This document shows positions 34,096 to 42,429 of a DNA stretch of 64,000 nt, piece after piece. Below the pieces are notes generated by a model that worked only from the letters and a program-made list of their open reading frames with translations, was not told the DNA's origin and ran no database searches. The number at the start of each line of letters is the position of its first letter. Within the stretch, counting starts at the first letter, position 1. The translations under genes and the position numbers were made by a program. Source of the DNA: Gynurincola endophyticus (lineage in GTDB: Bacteria > Bacteroidota > Bacteroidia > Chitinophagales > Chitinophagaceae); the NCBI RefSeq assembly GCF_003991195.1, contig NZ_RCWL01000002.1:1-64000 (forward strand), written 5' to 3'.

Positions 34096-35370
34096 ATGAG
34101 TACAAAGAAATCGGTAGCCTTTCATACATTAGGTTGCAAGTTGAATTTTTCGGAGACATCTACGATCTCCAGATTATTAGAGCAGGAAGGCTATGAAAAG
34201 AAGCCTTTTGAGGACGTTGCGGATGTGTACGTCATTAATACTTGTTCGGTAACTGATAATGCCGATAAGGAATGTCGTCAGCTGGTACGTCGTATTCAGC
34301 GTAAGTCACCCGGCAGTATGGTAGTGATTACAGGTTGCTACGCACAGCTGAAACCTAAGGAAATAGCAGAAATCCCCGGTGTTGACCTCGTATTGGGTGC
34401 TGCGGAGAAATTTAATATTGTTCAACATCTATCTTCCTTAACCAAGGGCGATGATACTAAAATATGTTCCTGTGATATTGAAACCGTTACCGGCTTCAAT
34501 TCTTCCTATTCTGTAAATGACCGTACCAGAACATTTTTGAAAGTACAGGACGGATGTGATTACAGCTGTTCATTCTGTACGATTCCGATGGCCAGAGGCA
34601 AATCGAGAAGTGATTCTGTTGAAAACGTTATCAAACAAGCCCAAACCCTTATTTCGAATGGGGTGAAAGAAATTGTATTAACAGGTGTTAACCTGGGCGA
34701 TTTCGGAAAAGGGCCCGATGGTGATAAAAAGAGTCAGGAATCTTTCTATGAGCTGGTAAAAGCATTAGATACGGAAGCTTCAGGGGTGAGATACAGGATC
34801 TCTTCTATTGAGCCGAACCTCTTATCAAATGAAATTATTGAATGGGTGGCACAGAGCAAAAACTTTATGCCTCATTTCCATATTCCATTGCAAAGCGGCA
34901 GCAACAAGATATTGGCCATGATGCGTAGAAGATATAAAAGAGAATTATACGCTGACAGGGTGGTTAATATTAAAAAGTTAATGCCTGACTGCTGTATCGG
35001 AGTGGATGTAATTGTAGGATTTCCGGGAGAAACAGCAGAAGACTTTAAAGATACTTTTGATTTTCTGCATAGCCTCGATATTAGTTATCTGCACGTTTTC
35101 ACCTACTCTGAAAGAGACCAGACGAAAGCATTGGAGATTGCAGAAGTTGTTCCGATGAATGTTCGCCATGAACGCAACAAAACACTGCGGAACCTGTCGT
35201 ATATGAAACAGCAATTCTTCCAGAATCAACACATCGGTTCCAGTAGAAAAGTATTGTTCGAAGGCCATGTGAAAAACGGTATGATGGAAGGATATTCAGA
35301 CAACTATATCAAAATAGTAGCTCCTCAAAAAACAGAATGGGTCAATCAGGTGGTTGACTGGACGATATAA
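34096..35370 (+). CDS. mtaB: tRNA t6A37 methylthiotransferase MtaB
   Basis: MtaB converts t6A37 to ms2t6A37 in tRNAs reading ANN codons. It is a two-cluster radical-SAM enzyme. The N-terminal UPF0004 domain has Cys in HTLGCKLNFSE, NTCSVTDNADKECR and TGCYAQLKP; the radical-SAM site is DGCDYSCSFCTIP (near 152-164). The order RYRISSIEPNLLSNE, PHFHIPLQSGSNKILAMMRR and CIGVDVIVGFPGET is diagnostic. The C-terminal TRAM-like domain (RKVLFEGHVKNGMMEGYSDN) is present but short. Closed by a terminator. Confidence 0.95.
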   Translation: MSTKKSVAFHTLGCKLNFSETSTISRLLEQEGYEKKPFEDVADVYVINTCSVTDNADKECRQLVRRIQRKSPGSMVVITGCYAQLKPKEIAEIPGVDLVLGAAEKFNIVQHLSSLTKGDDTKICSCDIETVTGFNSSYSVNDRTRTFLKVQDGCDYSCSFCTIPMARGKSRSDSVENVIKQAQTLISNGVKEIVLTGVNLGDFGKGPDGDKKSQESFYELVKALDTEASGVRYRISSIEPNLLSNEIIEWVAQSKNFMPHFHIPLQSGSNKILAMMRRRYKRELYADRVVNIKKLMPDCCIGVDVIVGFPGETAEDFKDTFDFLHSLDISYLHVFTYSERDQTKALEIAEVVPMNVRHERNKTLRNLSYMKQQFFQNQHIGSSRKVLFEGHVKNGMMEGYSDNYIKIVAPQKTEWVNQVVDWTI

Positions 35371-35373
35371 AAT

Positions 35374-35402
35374 AGCCTCCGACTTTGTTCGGGGGCTTTT
35401 TC
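35374..35402 (+). terminator. Rho-independent terminator of mtaB
   Basis: AGCCTCCGA (35374-35382) pairs with TCGGGGGCT (35389-35397), with one G-U pair and a 6-nt loop, followed by a T-tract. It begins 4 bp after the mtaB stop. Confidence 0.85.
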
Positions 35403-35698
35403 TTGACTATTCATTGTTCATTCTGCACTGATAGAATTACTCGCAGATACTACCAATAACACCCTTTAAAAGCATGTTTTCAACCACACAAATAGCGCAG
35501 ACCTGATCTGTAAAATATCCTTTCAACTCTTCACCATTAATTGTTAATTATTAATTCCTGATATCCCTTCGCCTAAGTCAATTACTTAAGTATTTACCTC
35601 AGTATGTTAACAAAAAGCATTGATCTTCAAAAATTAATGAACGAAAACCCTGAAAAGCGCGTTAAATGATCTATATTTAATAAGTAGAAATCAGCCCA
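35403..35698. other. Intergenic region upstream of the histidine kinase
   Basis: About 300 bp of AT-rich DNA. An inverted repeat ATTAAT/ATTAAT around AATTGTTAATTATT lies near 35536-35555. A 21-codon frame (35604-35669, MLTKSIDLQKLMNENPEKRV) has coding-like codons and ends 29 bp before the kinase start; it may be a tiny leader gene or chance. The kinase promoter is expected here. Confidence 0.35.
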
Positions 35699-37141
35699 AT
35701 GTTCGAAGCATTTAATCCCGTTCATATTTTAGTCATTGAAGACAGAATAGAAGACTTTATCCTATTCAAAGACAAACTTCACAACGCGAATATTCCTATT
35801 CAGGAAATTCATCATGAGTTCTATTTAGAGAAGGGATTGGAAGCGCTTAAACAAAAAGAGTTTGACCTTATTTTTCTGGACTTATCCTTACCTGATAGTT
35901 TCGGTGTAGAGACGATCGAAAAAATCAGTAAACTCGCCAAACATTCTTCAATAATTGTATTGTCGGGTAGTACCGACAGTGTCTTAGCCATTAAAACGAT
36001 CAAACATGGTGCGCAGGATTACCTGATTAAAGATGAGTTTGATGAGTTTGTACTCTCCAAAACCATCCGGTATAGTATAGAGCGTAAAAAGATTCTCCGG
36101 AATGTTGAAGAAAACCACGACCGGTATCAATCTATTTTAAAACTCACCAGTGATACTATCTGGGATTGGGATTTACGAACCAATGAGTTTGTATGGAATG
36201 AAGGACTTTCCACCGTATTTAAATATCCGCAATTCAGAGATAATTTCCACTTTGACTGGTTCATAGAGCAAATCAATATTAAAGACAGAAAACGTGTATT
36301 GGAATTGATTGCTTCTAAAAAAGAAGAATGTGAAATGCATTGGGAGGATGAATTTCATTTTACCAATGCCAATGGCGAAGATGTGTTGGTGTATGCGCGT
36401 GGATATATACTGATGGACGAAGATGACCCCTATCGCATGTTGTGCATTATGATGGATATTTCTGAGCGCAGGAAGTTACAGCAGGAATTACTGAATCACC
36501 AGCTAAAGACGCAACAGTTAATTACAAAAACCGTGATAGAAACGCAGGAATCGGAGCGAAAAAAACTCGGATTGGAGTTACATGATAATATCAATCAGAT
36601 ACTCGCTACTGCTAAACTTTGGTTAGATATAGTGATGAATGAAGACGAGTTCAGAGAAGATTATCTGAAGAAAAGTTTTGTAAACATAGATAAAGCAATA
36701 GAAGAAATCAGAAAGCTCAGTAAGAGTCTGGTACCACCTTCATTAGGTGATATTGGTTTAGAAGAAGCGCTCAAAGAACTATTAAGTTATGTTCACTCCA
36801 GTGTTACTTCGTTTCACCTCGAATACAATCCGGATACTATTAACACACTCAGAAATGAATTGAATCTGGTGCTGTATCGCATCATTCAGGAACAGGTACA
36901 AAATATACTGAAGCACGCGAATGCTTCCGATGCATATATCAAAATAGCCATAAAAGGCGATATGCTCGAATTAATTGTACAAGACAATGGGGTCGGATTC
37001 TGTTTGAAAGAAAAATCGAACGGACTAGGATTAATGAGTATTAACAGCAGAGTTCAAATGGCAAATGGAAGTTTCCAGATTGATACAGCTCCCAATGAAG
37101 GTTGCTTAATGAAAATAGAAATTCCTATTACAAAAAGCTAA
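35699..37141 (+). CDS. REC-PAS-histidine kinase (HisKA_3 type)
   Basis: Domains in order: a receiver domain (about 8-125) with phospho-acceptor Asp61 in LIFLDLSLPD and Lys111; a PAS domain (about 140-260) with WDWDLRTNEFVWNEG and MMDISERRKLQQEL; a HisKA_3 dimerisation helix with His295 in ERKKLGLELHDNINQ; and a HATPase with YRIIQEQVQNILKHANAS and NGLGLMSINSRV. There is no membrane segment, so it is a cytoplasmic kinase controlled by phosphorylation of its own receiver. HisKA_3 kinases usually act on NarL-type regulators. A single-domain receiver is encoded convergently, overlapping by 4 bp. Confidence 0.92.
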   Translation: MFEAFNPVHILVIEDRIEDFILFKDKLHNANIPIQEIHHEFYLEKGLEALKQKEFDLIFLDLSLPDSFGVETIEKISKLAKHSSIIVLSGSTDSVLAIKTIKHGAQDYLIKDEFDEFVLSKTIRYSIERKKILRNVEENHDRYQSILKLTSDTIWDWDLRTNEFVWNEGLSTVFKYPQFRDNFHFDWFIEQINIKDRKRVLELIASKKEECEMHWEDEFHFTNANGEDVLVYARGYILMDEDDPYRMLCIMMDISERRKLQQELLNHQLKTQQLITKTVIETQESERKKLGLELHDNINQILATAKLWLDIVMNEDEFREDYLKKSFVNIDKAIEEIRKLSKSLVPPSLGDIGLEEALKELLSYVHSSVTSFHLEYNPDTINTLRNELNLVLYRIIQEQVQNILKHANASDAYIKIAIKGDMLELIVQDNGVGFCLKEKSNGLGLMSINSRVQMANGSFQIDTAPNEGCLMKIEIPITKS

Positions 37142-37548
37142 GGGAATAAACCGGGAAGTTTTTCCATTACTGCTTCAACAGACAATGGCTTGTGAAAAAT
37201 CTCAGATACAAACACGTTCGTACGTGCTCTTAATACATCATTTGGGTTAACAGAGGCTGTTAACATAACGATTTTCAGTTTTTCTTTGTTCTCTAAATCC
37301 AGCTCTGCATAGGCATTTAGAAAATCCCAACCATTCATGGCGGGCATATTAATATCCAGAAATACCAGATCTGGTAAATCATCGGGGCGAGACGAATTCA
37401 GGTCCTTCAAATAATCAATGGCTTTGTCGGCCCTTGTCATCGTTTCAATTTCTTCAGCTACTTCAGCCTGTTTAATTATAATCCGATGTAAGTAATTCGA
37501 GGACTCGTCATCATCAATCAATAATATTCGTTTCAGTTTATTTTTCAT
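37138..37548 (-). CDS. Single-domain response regulator
   Basis: The protein consists of one receiver domain (136 aa): acidic pocket LLIDDDESSNYLH, phospho-acceptor Asp in LVFLDINMPAMNGWDFL, Thr in VMLTASVNP, Lys in FHKPLS. No output domain is present. The SSNYLHRIIIKQ start and the final KLPGLFP are those of Bacteroidota CheY-like proteins often found beside PAS kinases. It may pass phosphate to or from the neighbouring REC-PAS kinase, with which it shares a 4-bp convergent overlap. Confidence 0.92.
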   Translation of the reverse strand: MKNKLKRILLIDDDESSNYLHRIIIKQAEVAEEIETMTRADKAIDYLKDLNSSRPDDLPDLVFLDINMPAMNGWDFLNAYAELDLENKEKLKIVMLTASVNPNDVLRARTNVFVSEIFHKPLSVEAVMEKLPGLFP

Positions 37549-37811
37549 ATACTAGGTTCAAAAAGGGTCAACCGGGTACCGATATTTATATATGATTACC
37601 TTTCATTACTAGTCTTTCCAAGGATAAATAATGGTTAAATATACAACTAAACAATAAAAGAGTAGTCAAAAATTGAGGTAAAAATCACGGAAAACTAAAA
37701 GTTTTTCATGATCTACGAACTCAATTACTACTTATGTAGTATAAGTACATCTACTTAATAACGCTAAATGTATATAATTATTGAGAGATACTGAAAAAAT
37801 CGTAAAATAAA

Positions 37812-38102
37812 TTAGGTGTTAAATTCGATGGTAGCACCGATTCCCCTGTCGATAATTTGCTCGCACATTGGCTTTAGCTCATTATAAGAGCCGTGTTTTA
37901 CGGCATAACTGCCATTAAAGTGGATAAATAAAGTACATTGGGCGGCTTGTTCCGGAGTATGTCCACAGACTTCTATCAGCGTTTCAATAACATGTTCGAA
38001 GGTATTGACTTCATCATTCCATACAACAAGGTCGCATTGCTCGTCCGATTCAGTGAGCACGTCTACCTCTACTTTGTGTTTGGGACGCAAAGGGAAATTC
38101 AT
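37812..38102 (-). CDS. clpS: ATP-dependent Clp protease adaptor ClpS
   Basis: ClpS delivers N-degron substrates to ClpAP/ClpCP. The 96-aa protein shows LVVWNDEVNTFEHVIETLIE, which aligns with the ClpS signature (VVLWNDxxTPxxxV), then HTPEQAAQCTLFIHFNGSYA and YNELKPMCEQIIDRGIGATIE. The Asn and Asp of the substrate pocket (WNDEVNTFEHV) are present. The Met at 38102 is chosen because homology begins there; upstream codons to 38162 are not family-like. It is a single gene. Confidence 0.92.
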   Translation of the reverse strand: MNFPLRPKHKVEVDVLTESDEQCDLVVWNDEVNTFEHVIETLIEVCGHTPEQAAQCTLFIHFNGSYAVKHGSYNELKPMCEQIIDRGIGATIEFNT

Positions 38103-38375
38103 AAAGTCAATTTCATTATTAACAATCACAGCACAAATATAAAACCTATATGCAGACATCAAAAAGATTTAGCTGTTTGATTTTCATTAAAATTCAGATT
38201 TAAATAAATCAGAAGCCGATTATATATAAGTACTTATAAAATTTATAATTTATTACACTATTATTAGCGATTCAGAAAACTAACCGTATTTTACTGAAAA
38301 CCAGCAAAATTTCTACCGCCTATTCAATGTTTAATCATTTACTGCCGGTACTTTTATATTAACTAATAACAATCT

Positions 38376-38765
38376 ATGAAAACGCTTACCATAGAAGGAA
38401 AGAACATACATGACATTGCTTCTTTTTACGAAGAAATCAATCGTGTATTCATGTTCAATGAAGACTGGCAGATAGGTCAAAGCCTGGATGCATTCAATGA
38501 TTTACTGCACGGAGGCTTTGGAGAAGTACCATTGAACAAGCCTGTTCAGCTGGTATGGAAAGATATTGCTATCAGCAAAGAGGCATTGGGCTATAATGCA
38601 ACAAAAGCCTATTACCTGAACAAACTACAACCGGGCAGTTCATTTAACCAGGAATACTTCAAACAAAAATTAGCTCAATTAGAAAATGGCGAAGGACAAA
38701 CATACTTTGACATTGTGAAAGAAATCATTGACGAACATATTCGAATACAGTTAACCGGTATATAA
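38376..38765 (+). CDS. Barstar-like ribonuclease inhibitor, no barnase nearby
   Basis: The 129-aa protein begins MKTLTIEGKNIHDIASFYEE, the canonical barstar opening, and continues WQIGQSLDAFNDLLHGGFG, which matches the barstar recognition helix with its G-x-x-LDAFxDxL pattern and acidic residues. Barstars inhibit barnase-type secreted ribonucleases. No barnase or other toxin gene occurs in the window, so it may be an orphan antitoxin, or a housekeeping YfiL-like member. The C-terminal half (YYLNKLQPGSSFNQEYFKQK) is longer than barstar itself. Confidence 0.82.
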   Translation: MKTLTIEGKNIHDIASFYEEINRVFMFNEDWQIGQSLDAFNDLLHGGFGEVPLNKPVQLVWKDIAISKEALGYNATKAYYLNKLQPGSSFNQEYFKQKLAQLENGEGQTYFDIVKEIIDEHIRIQLTGI

Positions 38766-38968
38766 TACAGAACCGTATTCCATCATTGTTTAGTTAAATT
38801 ATCAATCATTCAAACAGACAACAGTACTTCTGATAGTCAAAGATGCCAGACCATCGCGAATAAATATTTTTTGAGTTATAAATTCTAACAAAACCCAATA
38901 CCACACTGCATTCAATTGACCCTCAGATAGTTATTTTGAAAAAAAATGAATATTTTTTTTCAAAATAA

Positions 38969-38999
38969 TTTGTCAGTTTGAAACTGTTATCTATATTTG
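38969..38999 (+). promoter_or_regulatory. Promoter of the first tRNA-Val gene
   Basis: TTTG (38969-38972), 19 nt, then TATATTTG (38992-38999) matches the Bacteroidota -33/-7 consensus exactly. It lies 32 bp before the tRNA. Confidence 0.75.
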
Positions 39000-39031
39000 C
39001 ACTCCCAATCGCAATAAAGCGGTTAACAATA

Positions 39032-39106
39032 GGGAGTTTAGCTCAGCTGGTTCAGAGCATCTGCCTTACAAGCAGAGGGTCGGCGGTTCGAATCCGTCAA
39101 CTCCCA
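39032..39106 (+). tRNA. tRNA-Val(TAC), copy 1
   Basis: A complete cloverleaf can be drawn: acceptor GGGAGTT/AACTCCC, D-arm TAGCTC...GAGC, anticodon stem TCTGC/GCAGA with loop CTTACAA (anticodon TAC at 39067-39069, reading GTA Val codons), T-arm GGCGG-TTCGAAT-CCGTC. CCA is not encoded. It is identical to copies 2 and 3. Confidence 0.97.
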
Positions 39107-39144
39107 CAGATCTTAAAAAATTTTAGAAAAGTTTTTTCAACAAC

Positions 39145-39174
39145 TTGTTAATCAAAAACTTTTCACTACTTTTG
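39145..39174 (+). promoter_or_regulatory. Promoter of the second tRNA-Val gene
   Basis: TTG (39145-39147), 19 nt, TACTTTTG (39167-39174) matches TAnnTTTG. The element is inside the repeated 168-bp unit, so each duplicated tRNA has its own promoter. Confidence 0.7.
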
Positions 39175-39199
39175 CTCTCCCGAAAGAGAAGTAAACAAA

Positions 39200-39274
39200 G
39201 GGAGTTTAGCTCAGCTGGTTCAGAGCATCTGCCTTACAAGCAGAGGGTCGGCGGTTCGAATCCGTCAACTCCCA
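39200..39274 (+). tRNA. tRNA-Val(TAC), copy 2
   Basis: The sequence is identical to copy 1, with anticodon TAC at 39235-39237. The spacer that follows (93 bp) is identical to the spacer after copy 1. Confidence 0.97.
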
Positions 39275-39312
39275 CAGATCTTAAAAAATTTTAGAAAAGT
39301 TTTTTCAACAAC

Positions 39313-39342
39313 TTGTTAATCAAAAACTTTTCACTACTTTTG
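39313..39342 (+). promoter_or_regulatory. Promoter of the third tRNA-Val gene
   Basis: TTG (39313-39315), 19 nt, TACTTTTG (39335-39342): the same element as for copy 2, shifted by 168 bp. Confidence 0.7.
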
Positions 39343-39367
39343 CTCTCCCGAAAGAGAAGTAAACAAA

Positions 39368-39442
39368 GGGAGTTTAGCTCAGCTGGTTCAGAGCATCTGC
39401 CTTACAAGCAGAGGGTCGGCGGTTCGAATCCGTCAACTCCCA
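39368..39442 (+). tRNA. tRNA-Val(TAC), copy 3
   Basis: The sequence is identical to copies 1 and 2, with anticodon TAC at 39403-39405. A terminator follows directly instead of the repeated spacer. Confidence 0.97.
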
Positions 39443-39443
39443 C

Positions 39444-39476
39444 AAAAAAGCCTCAACGAATGTTGAGGCTTTTTTT
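39444..39476 (+). terminator. Rho-independent terminator of the tRNA-Val cluster
   Basis: AAGCCTCAAC and GTTGAGGCTT form a 10-bp stem around GAAT, followed by a T-tract (39470-39476). Confidence 0.88.
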
Positions 39477-39591
39477 ATGCACTTAATTAAGAGCTTCAGA
39501 TTTTAAAAGATTCAGAAGATGAGGAATGAAGAATAACCAATGTAACTGCACTTCTCAGCCCGGGTTATGTCATTAAAGTATTTTTCAATAT

Positions 39592-40101
39592 CTATATTTC
39601 CTTTTCTTTTTTCCATTTACGGATTCGCCCACGTGCATTTGTATAAGGAGATGCCGTATTAAACTGAATCATTCTCCCTAAAGTCCATTTTTCATACCAT
39701 GCGCTTTCATACAGTTCATGATTCGTTTTGCTTTCAATCAGTGCCAATATCTTTGTGACGTTTTTATCTAACTTTTGCTGCAGCGAAGTGAAATTTTCTT
39801 CCTTATAATCTTCGTAGAACTTTTGTGCAAGTTTACCCAGTTCATTCCATTTATAACCGGTTTCCGGAAAATCAACTTCCTTATCGTTATCTTTCTTCTT
39901 ATTCCATTTTAACACCAGCTCACCCCAACCCAACAGATAAGCCAACAGATTATTTATACTCATCGATGTTCCTTTAGCATGGCCTCCCAACTCCTTAAAA
40001 CCTGTCAGTTCAGCCGGAATAGTTGCCAACTCTTTTTTGAGTTTTTCATAGTTCAGAGTAATTGCTTTTATCAATTCTTCTTTATTTACGGGAACTGCCA
40101 T
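39592..40101 (-). CDS. ClbS/DfsB family four-helix-bundle protein
   Basis: The protein (169 aa) matches the ClbS/DfsB (DUF1706) family: NKEELIKAITLNYEKLKKEL at the start, then SINNLLAYLLGWGELVLKWN, FPETGYKWNELGKLAQKFY, and the end LGRMIQFNTASPYTNARGRI. ClbS is a cyclopropane hydrolase that protects colibactin producers from their own genotoxin; most relatives elsewhere are of unknown role, and there is no colibactin-like cluster here. It resembles DinB-type bundles in general shape. It is a single gene, convergent with the tRNA cluster. Confidence 0.88.
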   Translation of the reverse strand: MAVPVNKEELIKAITLNYEKLKKELATIPAELTGFKELGGHAKGTSMSINNLLAYLLGWGELVLKWNKKKDNDKEVDFPETGYKWNELGKLAQKFYEDYKEENFTSLQQKLDKNVTKILALIESKTNHELYESAWYEKWTLGRMIQFNTASPYTNARGRIRKWKKEKEI

Positions 40102-40209
40102 CTTTTATCGTTACTAATGTAAGAAAGGGAATATCAGCTACAAAGCTAAGTGATAATATGCTATCAGCCTGAATCTGGTTCCCGCTAGAAACAAAATCCG
40201 GCTAGTTTA

Positions 40210-41751
40210 TTATTTAGCTTCGAATTGCAATACGATCACACTGGCCGCCGGAATAGTCAATTTCAATTCGCGCCCATTCAATTTTGCAGATTTAAACAGT
40301 TTCGGAATTACTCTCTGCGGTTGTTCAAAACTGTTATGGTCCTGAATAGAAGATCCGGCTAATACCCTGCCGGTATAGGCTTTATAGGCAGCCCCTAAAT
40401 CAATGGATGTTTCCTGGGTTTTGGAAGGATGCAGATTCGTCAGTGTAACAGTCAATATACCGGTAGAATCTTTTGAAGCGGAAACAGACACCACCGGGAT
40501 CTTTTTGCCGTCGAGCTGATAATCGGGTGTTGTAATTTTTGAGCGTAATAAATTTCCTTCCTGGTGTACTTTATACATTTCCATTACATGATAAGTCGGT
40601 GTCAGAATCATCTTCTCTCCTTCCGTTAAAACAACGGCCTGCAATACATTCACGGCCTGAGCCAGATTGGCCATTACTACCCTGTCTGCATGATTATTAA
40701 AAATGTTTAAAGTCATTCCTGCGATCATGGCATCGCGAATTGTATTTTGCTGGTATAAGAATCCCGGATTACTACCCGGTTCTACATCATACCATCCTCC
40801 CCATTCGTCTACCACTAATTTTACTTTGTTCTTAGGATCATATTTATCCATAACTGCACCGTGTTTGATAATAAGGCTATCCATCATCCAGGCTTGTTCT
40901 AAAGTAGCAAAATAATGTTTCTCCGAGAATCCGGTAGCCGGTCCTTTATCACTCCAGTCAATAACCGAATAATGATGTAGAGCCAGTGCATCTACCATAT
41001 TGTGGGGGATATTTTTCATTAGTACTTCCGTCCAGTTATAATCATTTGAACTGGCACCGGAAGCAATTTTATACAATGGCATCCCTGACCATCCATTCAT
41101 ATAAGTAGCATACTGGCGGTAAATATTGGCATAAAACTCAGGTGTCATATGACCACCACACCCCCATGCCTCATTACCTACGCCCCAATATTTTACATTC
41201 CAGGGCTGGGCTCTTCCGTTTTCGCGGCGCCATTTAGACATCGGGCTTTCGCCCCCGAAATTGGTATATTGTATCCAATCGATCAACTCCTGCACAACAC
41301 CACTGCCTACATTTGCAGACAGATAAGGTTCGGCACCGAGTATTTCACAAAGATTCAAAAAGTCGTGTGTACCGAAACTATTATCTTCTGTAACACCACC
41401 CCACCAGGTATTTACAATCGTAGGGCGATTTTCCTTTGGGCCTACACCGTCTTTCCAGTGGTACGTATCTGCAAAACAGCCCCCCGGCCAGCGAAGATTG
41501 GGAATATTGAGTTTCTTTAATGCTTCAATAATATCATTACGAACACCAGCAGTATTCGGGATAGTGCTTTTTTCACCGACATAGAAACCGTCATAAATAC
41601 AACGTCCCAGGTGTTCGGCAAAATGTCCGTAAATATGTTTGGAGATTTTTATCTGTTTAGCTGGTTCTGCCAGAACAATAGAAGTTTGTGCAACTGACAT
41701 TAAATTTAGGCACAATACATAAACAAGTAGTAGTAAATATTTTAAATTCAT
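40210..41751 (-). CDS. Exported GH51 alpha-L-arabinofuranosidase
   Basis: A signal peptide (MNLKYLLLLVYVLCLNLMSVAQ) directs this 513-aa enzyme to the periplasm. The GH51 pattern is clear: ISKHIYGHFAEHLGRCIYDG, LRWPGGCFADTYHWKDGVGP, the acid/base Glu in WGVGNEAWGCGGHM and the nucleophile Glu in VVDEWGGWYDV. The C-terminal beta-sandwich closes with LTIPAASVIVLQF. It removes terminal arabinofuranose from arabinan, arabinoxylan or oligosaccharides. It stands outside any SusC/SusD cluster; the nearest susCD is 16 kb away. The start at 41751 is preferred to 41784 because of the signal peptide. Confidence 0.95.
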   Translation of the reverse strand: MNLKYLLLLVYVLCLNLMSVAQTSIVLAEPAKQIKISKHIYGHFAEHLGRCIYDGFYVGEKSTIPNTAGVRNDIIEALKKLNIPNLRWPGGCFADTYHWKDGVGPKENRPTIVNTWWGGVTEDNSFGTHDFLNLCEILGAEPYLSANVGSGVVQELIDWIQYTNFGGESPMSKWRRENGRAQPWNVKYWGVGNEAWGCGGHMTPEFYANIYRQYATYMNGWSGMPLYKIASGASSNDYNWTEVLMKNIPHNMVDALALHHYSVIDWSDKGPATGFSEKHYFATLEQAWMMDSLIIKHGAVMDKYDPKNKVKLVVDEWGGWYDVEPGSNPGFLYQQNTIRDAMIAGMTLNIFNNHADRVVMANLAQAVNVLQAVVLTEGEKMILTPTYHVMEMYKVHQEGNLLRSKITTPDYQLDGKKIPVVSVSASKDSTGILTVTLTNLHPSKTQETSIDLGAAYKAYTGRVLAGSSIQDHNSFEQPQRVIPKLFKSAKLNGRELKLTIPAASVIVLQFEAK

Positions 41752-41879
41752 AAAGCAAGAAAGAATATGCAACAAAAATTGCACTGATTATTAAATCGGT
41801 TACAATACTTTATGAATATAAGTAAAATAGATTACCGGAGAAGAAAAAGAGAGGAGTTGCTATAAATAAAACGTGCAGA

Positions 41880-42263
41880 CTAAGCACTAATACAGGTAAC
41901 AGTGCTGATCATTTCCTGCCATTCATCGGGTTCGCTGTTTTTCAAAATTACACCAAGTGCACCGCAGGCCATTACCTTTTCAAATTTCTGTTGATTGTTG
42001 AATACCGTAGTAGCTAAGACTTTAATATTAGGAAACTTTGATTGTAAAGCTTTAGTAGTTTCATAACCATCCATTACAGGCATATCAATATCAACAATAC
42101 ACAGATCAGGCAAACGACCGGAAGATTCGATTTGCTCAATTAAGTTTTTGCCATTATTTGCTTCGACGACCACTTCGCAACCTTGTATGCTAAAAAACTG
42201 TTTGAGTGTTTCCCGCATTAATCTGTAATCATCGGCAATAGCAATTTTTAAAGATTGCCGCAT
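41880..42263 (-). CDS. NarL-type receiver domain without output domain
   Basis: The 127 aa form one receiver: IAIADDYRLMRETLKQFFS, Asp in LCIVDIDMPVMDGYETT, Thr in VLATTVFNNQQ, Lys in GVILKNSEPDEW. The sequence type is that of NarL/FixJ regulators, which normally continue with a LuxR helix-turn-helix, but here the gene ends right after the receiver (TVTCISA then TAG) and no HTH remnant follows in the 95 bp before the next gene. It may be a phosphate sink or a truncated regulator. A HisKA_3 kinase, the usual partner type, is encoded at 35699-37141. Confidence 0.85.
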   Translation of the reverse strand: MRQSLKIAIADDYRLMRETLKQFFSIQGCEVVVEANNGKNLIEQIESSGRLPDLCIVDIDMPVMDGYETTKALQSKFPNIKVLATTVFNNQQKFEKVMACGALGVILKNSEPDEWQEMISTVTCISA

Positions 42264-42429
42264 AAGATAGTTTTAGTAAAGAATAAGCAATACCATAATG
42301 CTTAAACGAATATAATTCATTTTTGGTATTTCTTATAGCAATTCGATAGAAATCATTATAAATAAGCTTAAAAATACCCACTAAATCCATTTTGGAAGAA
42401 ATGAGTTTAAAAGAAGAGAGGTTCACCGG

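Noticed and set aside
39032-39442. tRNA repeats as an attachment site or integron
   Set aside because: The three units are complete tRNA genes with promoters and there is no integrase or foreign cargo next to them.
41149-41520. 123-codon plus-strand frame inside the arabinofuranosidase gene
   Set aside because: It is the antisense of GH51 catalytic-domain sequence and shows no independent signal.
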